A stretch of 18,026 bases of DNA from Entrophospora sp. SA101. Lineage: Eukaryota; Glomeromycota; Glomeromycetes; Entrophosporales; Entrophosporaceae. Positions 1 through 8,642 of the stretch are shown here, piece by piece. Position 1 is the first letter of the stretch. The number at the start of each line of letters is the position of its first letter. The DNA lies in contig CAUDNR010001177.1 in NCBI GenBank assembly GCA_958430865.1, positions 1-18,026 on the forward strand. The letters are read 5' to 3'. Made by a program: the position numbers and the translations under genes. The notes below the pieces were generated by a model. The model searched no databases and was not told the DNA's origin. It saw only the letters and a program-made list of their open reading frames with translations.

Positions 1-743
1 TCAGTAGCTAATGGTTGGAATTTGAAATGGGGCATTAGTTGTTTCCAAAGTCTACAGAAACTAACACGTGAGATCACATTATTATCAATTTCTTTTATAT
101 AATGTCTTTTATATTCTTCATAAACAGAAGTATAAGTAGCATCAGTAGGTAAATAAATAAAAACATCAGAATCTTTACGATTTCGCATTGGTGAAGGTAA
201 TCCACAATCAAGAGCATAGTTATTTAAAAAGTTTTTAACTGAAGTTGCAATTTCATTTGTTATTTTAATTTTAGATTCCAGTGATGGTGCACGACCTGTA
301 TTTCCATGAATACGCTCATCAAGTCCATATTGTTTGTAATGATCTTGTAAATTTTCCAAAGTCCGTTTCCCAATACCACATAATTTCATAAAAATACTCT
401 GACATATTTTTATCAAACCATTAAATTGATATTTATAGTAAACTTTTTGGTCATCTTTATTACTAGAGAGATTTCCCATCATTAGTTGTGTTTTAATAAA
501 TAAATCTTTTTCTTTTTTATCTAAACCTTTTAAATGAATTAAACGTTCAAAAAATGGTTTAAAACCAATTATTTCAAAGCAAGGGTGAAAATTTTTAGTA
601 TTACTACGTCTATAACAAGTGCAATTTTCAGAGTTATGGAAAATTTCTTGCACTTCAGCAATGGTATTAAATACAAATTCATTTTCTTCATATTCTTCTA
701 ATCCCAGTTCTACCAAATCAAAAAAAAGTTTTTCAACAGACAT
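1..743 (-). CDS. Transposase-like protein, N-terminal 247 residues (3' end outside window)
   Basis: An uninterrupted minus-strand frame runs from ATG at 743 to the window edge (247 codons, no stop), so the C-terminus lies to the left. The first ~50 residues are acidic and include a short Cys pair (CTCY, about residues 44-47). Around residues 125-150 there is a helical stretch starting LCGIGKRTLENL, followed by RIHGNTGRAP (about 152-161), then a segment with YLPTDATYTSVYEEY and a VSFCRLWKQLMPH motif near the edge. This order of motifs (HTH-like helix, HGNTGR, LP..., WxxxxPH) is one I associate with an uncharacterised repetitive family in cnidarians, fish and fungi that is probably a DNA-transposon transposase; the assignment is from memory. 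The catalytic part is not in the window. The frame looks intact, so this may be a relatively young insertion. It lies head to head with the truncated Hsp70-like copy that starts at 861. Confidence 0.7.
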   Translation of the reverse strand, partial: MSVEKLFFDLVELGLEEYEENEFVFNTIAEVQEIFHNSENCTCYRRSNTKNFHPCFEIIGFKPFFERLIHLKGLDKKEKDLFIKTQLMMGNLSSNKDDQKVYYKYQFNGLIKICQSIFMKLCGIGKRTLENLQDHYKQYGLDERIHGNTGRAPSLESKIKITNEIATSVKNFLNNYALDCGLPSPMRNRKDSDVFIYLPTDATYTSVYEEYKRHYIKEIDNNVISRVSFCRLWKQLMPHFKFQPLAT

Positions 744-860
744 TTTTAATTGTAGTACAGATCGGATGATCAACAAAAATGGGGTGCTTTTTGTTTTTAT
801 GAATATCTCAAAAACAAAAAATCTGAAGAAACCCACTTTTTCCTAGAACAGCCCCCATAT
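744..860. other. Spacer between transposase-like gene and truncated Hsp70-like copy, with an A/T inverted repeat
   Basis: This 117-bp spacer holds a perfect 11-bp inverted repeat (TTTTTGTTTTT at 788-798, AAAAACAAAAA at 810-820, 11-bp loop) flanked by GGGG/CCC-containing sequence. It could be the 5' end of the element carrying the minus-strand gene. Homology to intron 4 of the second Hsp70-like gene begins abruptly at 861, so the element boundary probably lies between about 820 and 861. No target-site duplication can be tested because the other end is outside the window. Confidence 0.4.
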
Positions 861-1302
861 GATAAAAATACTTTATATCTCCAGTTTATGTGTTATGAGG
901 CAGAAAAACGGGCATTGTTACATAATGACAGTTTAGTTTTTGAATTTTTTATGATATGATAGACAATCAAAGAGAACGTAAAAAAACATTGGTATGGAAT
1001 TGATTTTTACAATAATGTGCGACTTGTTTTTACAGTATCTGCTGGTAACTAGCTATTATATTTATAAACTCACACACATTTATATACACAATATACTAAC
1101 TATTTTAAAAATTATCATTTTAGAATCCACTGAAGATACCAAGGCAATTATGAGAAAATGTATATACAATGCTGGTTTAATCAAATCAATTGGCACACTA
1201 AATCTTCAATTTATCACTGAACGTAAGTAAGAAAGCATTTTCAAGCACTACATGTGCCATTATCACATTATTGGTTTTCATCTAATATACTCAATCTAAA
1301 TC

Positions 1303-2067
1303 TTAGCGGAAGCTGCTGCAATTCATTGTATAAATATGTTAAAAGATCTTGAATTAGTAACAGGAGGTATATATAATAATGCTTTTTGGCTCACTTTACT
1401 CAGCTTATAATTTTTTAATACATTGTTACTGTATGATTTAACTTAGCAAAATACTTGGTTGTTGATTGTGGTGGAGGAACTGTGGATTTAACAATTAGAA
1501 AATTATTACCAGATGGACAAATAGGAGAAGTGACTGAGCATTCAGGAGGTTTTTTTGGAGGTACCTATGTTGATGATGAGTTCTTAAAATTTCTTGAAAG
1601 TAGAGTAGGTAAATCTGCAATGAACATGTTAAAGGAGAAATACTACGGTCAGGTTAATTATTTAATACATAAATATTTTTGTCCTGATATTAAAATTCCA
1701 TTCACTGGTGAAAAATCCCAATTCAAAACCATTGAATTGGACATTGAGAAAAAATGTCCAGCACTTAAGCAATATGTCACTGGGTCAGAAAGAGATCAAT
1801 TATCAGATGAGGATGAATGGGTCATTGATCTTGATTTTGATACTGTGAAATCATTTTTTGATCCAGTAATCAACAAAATTTTGAAGTTGATTGAGATACA
1901 GTTGTCAAAATGTTCAGACTGTTCAATGATGTTTTTGGTTGGAGAATTCAGCGAATCAAAATATCTTCAATCTAGAATTAAACAAAGATTCGGAGATCGA
2001 TTGAAAATAGCAAGTATGTTGGCTGATCTTTGCTTTTTTTTAAAAAAAATCAAAACAACTAATAGTA
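1303..2067 (+). repeat. Near-identical 765-bp block, copy 1 (partner 12089-12853)
   Basis: Read base by base, this block matches 12089-12853 without indels at a constant offset of 10,786. It differs only at 1719, 1724, 1729 and 1730 (C here; A, T, T, T in the partner). It spans two exons and the introns around them. Just upstream, homologous exons 963-1044 and 1124-1222 are only about 90% identical to their partners. Just downstream the two sequences are unrelated. Confidence 0.95.
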
Positions 2068-2081
2068 TCAAATTGAATTAG

Positions 2082-2332
2082 AAAATCCTGATGAATTAGA
2101 TTTATCATCACCAAATGATGATGATGATGATGATAATTTTGATGAATTCAATTCTAACTTACCATCAAACAATCTCAATATAAATATTAGAGCTGCTTTA
2201 ATTAAATTACAACAAGGTAAATAAAATTTATAATAAAAATTTTTTATTATTTTATAGTTTTCTAATGATAATTTTTTAAAAAATAAATTAGAACCTGTTC
2301 CAGAACCTTTAATGGATACTTCTGAAAATTAA
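2082..2332 (+). other. Foreign 3' exons spliced in phase onto Hsp70-like copy 1
   Basis: Two predicted exons, 2082-2216 and 2292-2332, are joined by a 75-bp GT-AG intron. Both acceptors keep phase 1, which fits the donor left by the Hsp70-like exon at 2013. They encode about 58 residues: PDELDLSS, a run of six Asp encoded by GAT repeats, an Asn-rich stretch, IRAALIKLQQ, and PVPEPLMDTSEN before TAA. None of this resembles an Hsp70-like C-terminus and I do not recognise the donor gene. The splice prediction rests on motif and phase only. Confidence 0.5.
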
Positions 2333-2750
2333 TTTCACTATTACTATTTATTTATATTATTATTTTATTATTTGATCAACCAATAAAACTTTCAATTTCT
2401 GTATCACAATAAACAAATAAATTGATGTACTTATTTGGAAATGCGCGTATGTTACTTTGTAACACAAATTGAATGTCCACCATGCTTAATTTATTTATAT
2501 TTTTTTTATTTATATATTATTATGTATTTTTAACATAAAAAGGATTATCCTCTAAGAAATAAAGGTAGTTTGTATTTTTACAATAATTAAAGTACCTGTT
2601 CAAAAATACTTATAATTTATCTTGTTGAAAAGTAACTTTTACAAATGTATAAAAATTATATTTTTCAAAATAATCAATTTTTGAAACTTAAAAATTAATT
2701 TGATAATGATAATTACATTAAGGTAAATAACTTGAATTGTAAAATGCAAA
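2333..2750. other. AT-rich 3' flank of copy 1
   Basis: No gene is visible. AATAAA-type polyadenylation signals occur about 50-80 bp after the TAA at 2332, in CCAATAAAACTTTC and in the ACAATAAACAAATAAA run. A small perfect hairpin, TGTTAC-ttt-GTAACA, lies near 2450-2464. Confidence 0.5.
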
Positions 2751-3516
2751 CTACAAGAGCAAAGAAAAATGGAACCCTAAATTAACATAAAAAATTTTTA
2801 AATTGCATACAAACCTAATCCCTTTCAATAAGTGCACCAATGGATTCAAATAATTGCTTGATTGACCTTGGAACATGTAATGGTGTGATTGTTCCAGCCT
2901 TGGATTCCATGCAATCACTCTGGCAATTTTTTTATCTTGTATTTTTTCTTTATATATCTTGGTTAAAATAAAAAATAAAATAAGATACAATATTGCTATT
3001 TAATACTTTCCTCATGTGTGAATTCCTTTGTCTCCATATTCATCACAATGATTATTCAATACATTTGATATCATCATTGACATAACAAACAATTGCATCA
3101 CCCAGGTAATAAATAACATCAAGGCCATGCATAAATGAAACTTTTAATAATGTGTGTCTACCCAGATCTCTGGGATTTACAAAATAAATTGTTTTTCCTG
3201 ATTATCAATTATGAATAATAAATCTGATTTTGATCACAGGTGTCAGATTTAATTAAAATTTCCTATCACAAACATATGGTTGGGTGCTTTCACACACCTC
3301 CATAATTGTGGAATTGTTTCCACAGTGAAGGCCCCCATATGTTGGAAGGCTTTGGACAAAACTTTCCCTATCCTCCCCTCAGACCAGGCTTGGCTGTCAC
3401 CATATTGGCTTTGATCACTGATGAGAGTTGACATTTGTGTGATGATTGCTGCATGTTATTGCCACACTAGCATAAAAGTTGGCACCTGCAACTGGTTGAA
3501 AATTCTGCAACTCAGG

Positions 3517-3528
3517 AGGTTGCAACCT
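3517..3528. repeat. Perfect 12-bp palindrome AGGTTGCAACCT
   Basis: A self-complementary AGGTTGCAACCT lies in the GC-richer stretch. It is followed by two loose direct copies of a CCTGG(A/G)TTGCTG motif (about 3525-3537 and 3571-3583). No function is assigned. Confidence 0.5.
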
Positions 3529-3931
3529 GGATTGCTGCTTTGGATTTTCCCTGAATTCAGAGTTTTGAGTCCTGGGTTGCTGTAATTTTTATGAAAAGAA
3601 AAGTATTAATATTTAACAATTAATTATTTAAATGTTTATTTTGTTGAAAAAAATATACATTGATAGTGTACATTTTCTGTGCTTAACATCCATGTGACCC
3701 TAAGTCTGGACAAAAGATCCCTTTCTATGAGTTTGGCTGGTATATCCCAAAGGCATCCCCTGTCTTGTCAGTGGCATGCCTACTCACCAACAACCCTACC
3801 CCCATTTACTAAAATAACAAGTTCAGTTGGTCAAATAAAAATTAAAGAAAAGCAGAAACAGAAAATTTATGAAAATGATTAATTTATACAAAACATACCA
3901 AACAAAATCTGAACCATTTTTATGGCTTTTT

Positions 3932-3955
3932 CTTGTTGGCCATATTGCCAACAAG
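3932..3955. repeat. 9-bp perfect inverted repeat
   Basis: CTTGTTGGC and GCCAACAAG are separated by CATATT. The pair is GC-rich against an AT-rich background and could be a transposon subterminal hairpin. It is not followed by a T-run. Confidence 0.5.
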
Positions 3956-4405
3956 GATGTATATAATCATGCGAAAATTTTAACCTATAGGACAGAGAAC
4001 TGATTGGGCAAAAACCCATCCAGTCCCCTATCCAAAATCATAAATTGGTTAGTTAATATCAGAGAAACAGAGCATTTAGGAAAATGATTATACAAAACTA
4101 ACACTATTTTACAACTTTCCTCTTAACATCAGAGTCCAAATGCAATTTCAGGGCCACCAACCCTGCTCTGAATTGCGACCTCCTGTGCTTGAACGAGCTG
4201 CAGGTTCTTGTTGCTTTGATGGATCTGGATATTTACATGGCACTACAATTCATCAGCAGAGTTACGACTTGGTCACAGTGCCATCCTTGCCCTAGAGGTG
4301 GGATTGTTTCAGGTAACTTTTCGGCTAGCGTGGCAGTGGCAATCTCTGGTCTGGATGCTGTGAAGATTAGTGAAGGCGTCATTGACAATTGATGCAGTCT
4401 TGGTA

Positions 4406-4437
4406 AATTCCAGGGCCTTGGGCTCCCCCCTGGAATT
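4406..4437. repeat. 10-bp perfect inverted repeat
   Basis: AATTCCAGGG at 4406-4415 pairs with CCCTGGAATT at 4428-4437 across a 12-base loop. It sits at the end of the GC-richer stretch. No associated gene is recognised. Confidence 0.5.
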
Positions 4438-4955
4438 CTGTAGCATATCATATCATTGGGGGCAGCGTGGTCAGATTAGCCTTATGTACACAAGGAATAC
4501 GTGGGAATGACTGTAATTGTGTTCAAGGCAGCGTGTGTGCTTCAACACCTGCCATTTCCAATAATCAAACATCGCATATTTGAATTGTCTCTTTTTCAAC
4601 AGTGTATTGTCTTGACATCCTGTGATTATAATTATATAATAATATTATTAATAATATTAATAATCATGAAAAGCCAAATATTATCAATGAAAATCTTGTA
4701 ATTACCACAGCAAGATCTGCTCCGCGTTTTGATTCCAATTAAAATATTTATAATAACCAAAATAAAAATATCAATCAATACAAGTAAAAAAAAGTACCTC
4801 TGGTTAGTTATTAACACTTCTTTTTTAGGAGACCCAAACCAAACCAAACAACAACACTCATGTTTTGTCACCTTGGACTCTGTCAAAAAATAAATTGTTT
4901 TTATTGTTTTTCCAAGAAAAGAAAAATCAATTCGCGTCTGTCCTACCAAAAAAAA

Positions 4956-4975
4956 CCAATAGGATAAATAATTAG
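4956..4975 (+). promoter_or_regulatory. Possible core promoter of the nuclease-like gene
   Basis: A CCAAT box at 4956-4960 is followed directly by a TATA-like GGATAAATAATT (about 4961-4972), roughly 70 bp before the candidate start codons at 5034/5044. This is motif evidence only, in an AT-rich background where such matches are common. Confidence 0.3.
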
Positions 4976-5043
4976 TGTGTACGCATCGATCAATTAAATA
5001 AACTTTCATCTTTTATTTTTTTCATTTGTAAAGATGTCTTTCA

Positions 5044-6922
5044 ATGAGAAAAAAAATAAAAAAAGCAATAACAAAAATAAGGAATGACATGGGTAAGTGT
5101 TTTAAGTATGGTGGTGGTGGTTATCGCCCGCCACCCGTCGTCACTCTAGTTATTAACAAAGAATGGTGGTGGTTTAAGAAAATTTAACATATATGTAAAC
5201 TTACATCCATTTTTAATTTCTTAATATAGAGATGAAGCTGTAGTAGATGAAGGAGAGAAAGAAAATTTGGTTAAGTTGTTTTTCCTTTTATTTTAATTTA
5301 ATTAGATTAAATAGCGAATAAAGTATATTGAATTTTCTCCTACATTGTGGAATCATTTCTTTCTTTTGTACATCAGGATCCCTCATTATTTAATTTCGAT
5401 AAATTAAAGTGTCAATTGAAGTCTGTTCCATTGAACGAGGTATGCGGTAAACCATATTTTTGATTATTTGCTTAGTAATATACAATAAAACGTAGATACA
5501 ACATACTTTTTTGTAAATTATCTATAGTGGATAGTTGGTGTCGTTAACGTGACAAGCAAATTCAGGAAATTTCAGTCACAGTTAATCATGGAAATAACAA
5601 CCAAAGGAAGAAAAATGACTTGGAATGATACACACGAAGTTTTGTAAGTGTTCTAAAATATTTATAGTTGAATTGTATACCAGTATTACTCATTTTTTTA
5701 TTTACTTAGGGCGCTCACCTCAATTATTGTATTGACATGGCCTTGTCCGTACAATACATTTACCTCTTCAGAATGGAAGCAGATAATTGACACAAATCCA
5801 TATAAAATGAAAGAATCGATATTGGCACCGATTTCAACATCGTTATACTACGCTTGTAGTCAAATTGCAATTGGATTAGATTATACTCTCGAATCAAATG
5901 GTGATAGTGAGTTTGACAAAAAGGCCTATAGAATATTTAACATATTGTAAGTGACTTGATCAAGAATCTTTTTTATATTACATGAATGATTAAAAAAAAA
6001 CTGAAAACAAAATTCATTGGAAAAAGACTAAATTTGAATTATTTTACACCCATTAGAAAGGATGAGCTTCCATTGGTACCAAAGCCAAAAATGACGGAAG
6101 ATGAACATTGTTGTTTTTACCTTCATCCACTATTAAAACCTTTTTTCTGTCGCAGCTTCAAAAACTATGAAGTAAGATTAAACAAATGTGTCGATAACTC
6201 TCTCAAGAGACCAGATTTTAGTTGCAGAATTGACAATATCACCATATTAAACTCTGAAATAAAACCAAGTGGCTATACTCCATTCCAGAAAAACAAAGAC
6301 TTTGTTAAAATTAATACACGAGCAAAACATTCGATCAACCAATTATTAAGCAAGAAAGGTGGACCAAACTATACAATGTTCCTTTCAAACATGGGTATAT
6401 GTCTGTCATAAAGCTAGTAGCAAAACTGTGCAAAAGTTGAAGCTAGTTTTGACTTTCGCCTCCTCTTCAAAATAGTTTTGCTTCTAGCTTTAGTTGGTTG
6501 TGATTTTTTGCTTTTTATTTTTGCAGTATTTTTTTGATTTTTACAAAATCCATTTGATAATCTAGGTGACAAAATTGATTCATTCTTTATGACTCTTAAT
6601 CATGACGGAATCTATCAAGCGTGACCATGGCTAAATACTAAATTAGTCATGGACAGATCTTCTTTTCCATTAATGGTATTATGCATGCATCATTTCTCAA
6701 AATTAGAGGTATACATTTTTTATCTTTTCTTTTGACTTTTATAATGAAGTCTTGCTTATTATTCAATCACAATTATATTTACAGGAAGAAATACAAATAA
6801 TAGCAAACGATTATGAAAGCAGGCCCATTTATTTCACACCTACTGCACTAAATAAATATATCAGGGAGGAACCAACTCTACCTCAATTGGACAATTTATT
6901 AAAAAATATTTATTTATATTAA
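5044..6922 (+). pseudogene. PD-(D/E)XK nuclease-like gene, eight exons, one in-frame stop
   Basis: Eight exons join in phase with GT-AG introns: 5044-5092, 5232-5269, 5377-5439, 5528-5643, 5710-5946, 6057-6394, 6566-6708 and 6785-6922 (374 codons, ending TAA). Exon 6 carries RPDFSC and then NSEIKPSG, giving D221 and E235-x-K237, the spacing expected of a PD-(D/E)XK restriction-endonuclease fold. The following motif KDFVKINTRAKHSINQ matches, from memory, an uncharacterised family repeated in Rhizophagus genomes. Exon 7 contains an in-frame TGA at 6622-6624 (codon 300) between GIYQA and PWLNTKLV. The frame continues well conserved after it, and relatives I remember have Trp there, so this looks like TGG to TGA and a recent nonsense mutation. 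The first exon is uncertain: ATG at 5034 is nearer the promoter but meets a TGA at 5085. Fungal nuclease-fold families include transposon and Crinkler-type proteins; the role here is unknown. Confidence 0.65.
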
Positions 6923-7139
6923 TTAATGTTTACGGGTATAATCTCGTGAAATAATCTGAAAAAAAAAAAAGAAAAATCAAATATTTCTTTAAGTCTTGCT
7001 ATAATAAAATCAATCAAATCAATTAAATTTTAAAAATAAAAATAAAAAATCAACATGTAATGTTAAAAAATATTAATAATAAAATTTCCTAATTTGCAAT
7101 TATAATTCAGTTATAACATATTAATATAAGTGAATTTCG

Positions 7140-7296
7140 GGGACAGGCCATTATACACTATAAGAAATTTAATTAAGAAGACCGTTATAGAGTAGGGTTT
7201 TTATATAGTAAAAAACCAGGATCCAATTTCCAGTTCGTTATTATTATAGAATGTAGGCCGTTATAGAAAAGGCCATTATAAAGGGAGTGTACTATA
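7140..7296 (-). mobile_element. MITE remnant related to the element at 13891-14313
   Basis: The stretch contains repeated CCGTTATAGA, GGCCATTATA and GTTCGTTATT motifs and ends GGGAGTGTAC before a TA-rich run. On the minus strand these read CTATAACGG and GTACACTCCC, resembling the iterated CTCTCTATAACGAAC motif and terminus of the better preserved element at 13891-14313. The left end is not clear, so only a decayed part seems to survive. Confidence 0.5.
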
Positions 7297-7502
7297 TATA
7301 TAATATATAAATAGCTGAGCAATTTACATACACTTTATATCGTAGTATGATTCTGAAGAGCATGTAGTAGAATCATATATAGTAGTAATAATAGTGATAA
7401 TAAACTAATTAAATAAATAAATTAATTTTGAAATGTTTATTGTGATTTTTCAATTGGAAATATAAGAGAAAAAAAATCCAATATTTAAATTATGGTTCAT
7501 GT

Positions 7503-7856
7503 TCAAAAATTTAAGGCTACATCTACATAATTATCAATTTGCTCTACTAAAGCTTCAACTTCTTGTTGAATAGATTTGGTTTGAGCCGATGGCAAGTGTG
7601 ATGAAACTACCTGCCTATTGAACAAGAATGATTCACTGGAAATATCTGATACTTCCTTACTAAATGCTGCCCATAAAGTTGTATCAATTCCTTGATCAAT
7701 AGATTTTAATTGATTTTTAAATTGTTGTAAAAGTTTTCCATTGATGTGCTGACACCGGGAGTATCAACCCGTCCTAGATACATCACCAAAAATTTTATTC
7801 CTGTGGTAGATTCTGGATATTGTTTTGGCCAATAATCTGTTAGCTCTACTCGTTGT
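7503..7856 (-). pseudogene. Unrecognised gene fragment with a frameshift
   Basis: On the minus strand, after a possible TAG acceptor at 7859-7857, one frame reads RVELTDYWPKQYP, then LVMYLGRVDTPGV, and ends soon after. From about 7750 a second frame takes over with NGKLLQQFKNQLKSIDQG, then DTTLWAAFSKEV, and runs to TGA at 7505-7503 (ending NYVDVALNF). The two frames read like one protein separated by a single-base shift near 7740-7755; a 33-bp intron would be too short to explain it. Both Trp codons are TGG, so it follows the standard code, unlike the neighbouring ORF on the other strand. Its 5' part is missing where that ORF begins. I do not recognise the family. Confidence 0.5.
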
Positions 7857-7891
7857 CTAAAGAAAAAATTTATTATTATTGAAATGATGAA

Positions 7892-8338
7892 TTGTTAAAG
7901 TGTAATAGATGTGGTAGATTGCAAACTAAGTTAGATTATGATATTGTTACTGGTAAGAATGTTTGCTACTGTATTAGAAACAATGAAGATTTAGAAGAGA
8001 AGGAACTTCCTCTCTTACCTCATGAAGAAATAAGTCAGTCTACTTTTTATGAAAGACAAATAAACTCCCTACAAGAACAACTAAACAAGACTGAAGAAGC
8101 CTTAGAAATTGAAAGGGAAGAAGCAGTCAAATTTCAAGAAAAGTCTGAGGAGTGAAGTAAAAGACAAAAGCAAGAATTATTAGACTGAATTAAGCAGTTA
8201 GAAGAAGAGAATGATAATCACAAAGAGGAAATCAAAAGGTTAAAGACTCAGTTAGAACAGTTAACTTCTCAACAAGTTGCTCAAATTGAAGTTAAAGAAA
8301 CTAAAAGATGATCTTGATTGAAAATAAAAGGTAATTAA
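7892..8338 (+). CDS. Zinc-ribbon/coiled-coil protein readable only with TGA = Trp (code 4), likely mollicute-derived
   Basis: With the standard code this frame stops at 8153-8155 after 87 residues. Read with TGA as Trp it stays open to TAA at 8336-8338, giving 148 residues. Four TGA codons (8153, 8186, 8309, 8315) occur, with no TAA or TAG between 7892 and 8336 and no TGG. The N-terminus has CNRCGR (residues 4-9) and a second Cys pair in NVCYCIRN, a possible zinc ribbon. From about residue 50 a charged coiled coil begins (ERQINSLQEQLNKTEEALE). It continues in register across the first two TGA codons into KQLEEENDNHKEEIKRLK. The end is basic and Trp-rich (KETKRWSWLKIKGN). The TTG start is uncertain because the frame is open further upstream and no ribosome-binding site is obvious. 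TGA=Trp is established for Mycoplasma/Spiroplasma-type Mollicutes, relatives of which are endobacteria of these fungi. Alternatives: a fungal pseudogene with chance TGAs, or an assembly chimera. Confidence 0.6.
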
Positions 8339-8383
8339 AAAATTAACAAAGTTGAAAAAAAAGTAATTATTTGTTTTATCAAG

Positions 8384-8632
8384 TTATTCTGCCAGTTTTC
8401 TTTTTTTTCTTGATTCTTTACTAGAATTCTCTAATACTCTTTTGAAAACTCTTTCCTCTTGGTAAATTTCATAAGTAATCTTTTCTTTGTCTAAATATGT
8501 TTGCAAAGATTTGGTATCTGCTAATTTAAAAATATAAGGAGCAATTTTTTCACCTTGTTCTTTCTTCAAAATACTTCTAATAGTACTATAATTCTTTGGT
8601 TCCATAGTAGACCTAATGTAAATGAGTTTCAT
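8384..8632 (-). CDS. Small basic protein of unknown function, possibly from the same bacterial-like insert
   Basis: An 82-residue minus-strand ORF runs from ATG at 8632 to TAA at 8386-8384, without introns and with compact protein-like composition. It starts MKLIYIRST, has a central LADTKSLQTYLDKEK and ends in a basic tail, ESRKKRKLAE. It contains no Trp, so it cannot itself test the genetic code. It uses only AGA/AGG for Arg and mostly A/T-ending codons, like the code-4 ORF it converges on with a 45-bp gap. Its 5' flank holds two stacked palindromes (8643-8692). I do not recognise the family; a chance ORF remains possible but seems less likely given the composition. Confidence 0.5.
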   Translation of the reverse strand: MKLIYIRSTMEPKNYSTIRSILKKEQGEKIAPYIFKLADTKSLQTYLDKEKITYEIYQEERVFKRVLENSSKESRKKRKLAE

Positions 8633-8642
8633 ATTAACTATT

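Larger units (their letters stand above)
861..2332 (+). pseudogene. Hsp70-like (HSPA12-type) ATPase, copy 1: 5'-truncated, chimeric 3' end
   Basis: Exons matching the intact copy at 10965-13449 lie at 963-1044, 1124-1222, 1307-1366 and 1447-2013, all with GT-AG borders and preserved phase. They encode the region from TIKENVKKHW through the EPEAAA motif and the phosphate-2 motif VVDCGGGTVDL to the adenosine-loop segment FLVGEFSES. The exons for the N-terminus and the first phosphate loop (DFGTT) are missing: homology starts at 861, inside what is intron 4 of the other copy. After the donor at 2014 the expected C-terminal exons are absent. Instead, in-phase exons 2082-2216 and 2292-2332 encode an Asp-rich tail ending MDTSEN and TAA. 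No start codon in the window would give a complete ATPase. It could be a dead copy, or its first exons could lie beyond the insertion to the left. The ATPase identity is firm; the functional status is inferred. Confidence 0.8.
2751..4500. other. GC-richer stretch with short coding-like fragments, unidentified
   Basis: Composition is visibly less AT-rich than the surroundings, especially at 3240-3560 and 4130-4480, suggesting an old insertion or gene remains. On the minus strand, 2910-2815 encodes a 31-residue protein-like fragment beginning MESKAGTITPLHVPRS. The minus-strand stretch 3596-3424 encodes a Gln/Pro-rich segment containing QQPRTQNSEFRENP, and 3434-3249 encodes 61 residues including SKAFQHMGAFTVETIPQLW. 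On the plus strand about 4190-4390 there is another short open stretch. None joins convincingly by splicing and I recognise no family. They could be exons of a decayed transposon or a rapidly evolving gene. Confidence 0.3.

Noticed and set aside
994..1230. 78-residue plus-strand open frame
   Set aside because: It reads through the intron between exons 963-1044 and 1124-1222 of Hsp70-like copy 1; the real frame is obtained by splicing.
4457..4530. tRNA-like GGGGGCAGCGTGGTCAGATT start, possible tRNA or SINE
   Set aside because: No matching acceptor stem, anticodon arm or box B could be found downstream.
4632..5009. 125-residue minus-strand open frame upstream of the nuclease-like gene
   Set aside because: Composition is dominated by AT-driven Ile/Leu/Phe/Asn, it covers the probable promoter of the plus-strand gene and has no family resemblance.
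7750..7785. 33-bp intron to explain the frame change in the minus-strand fragment
   Set aside because: It is shorter than plausible fungal introns and lacks a clear branch site; a frameshift is simpler.
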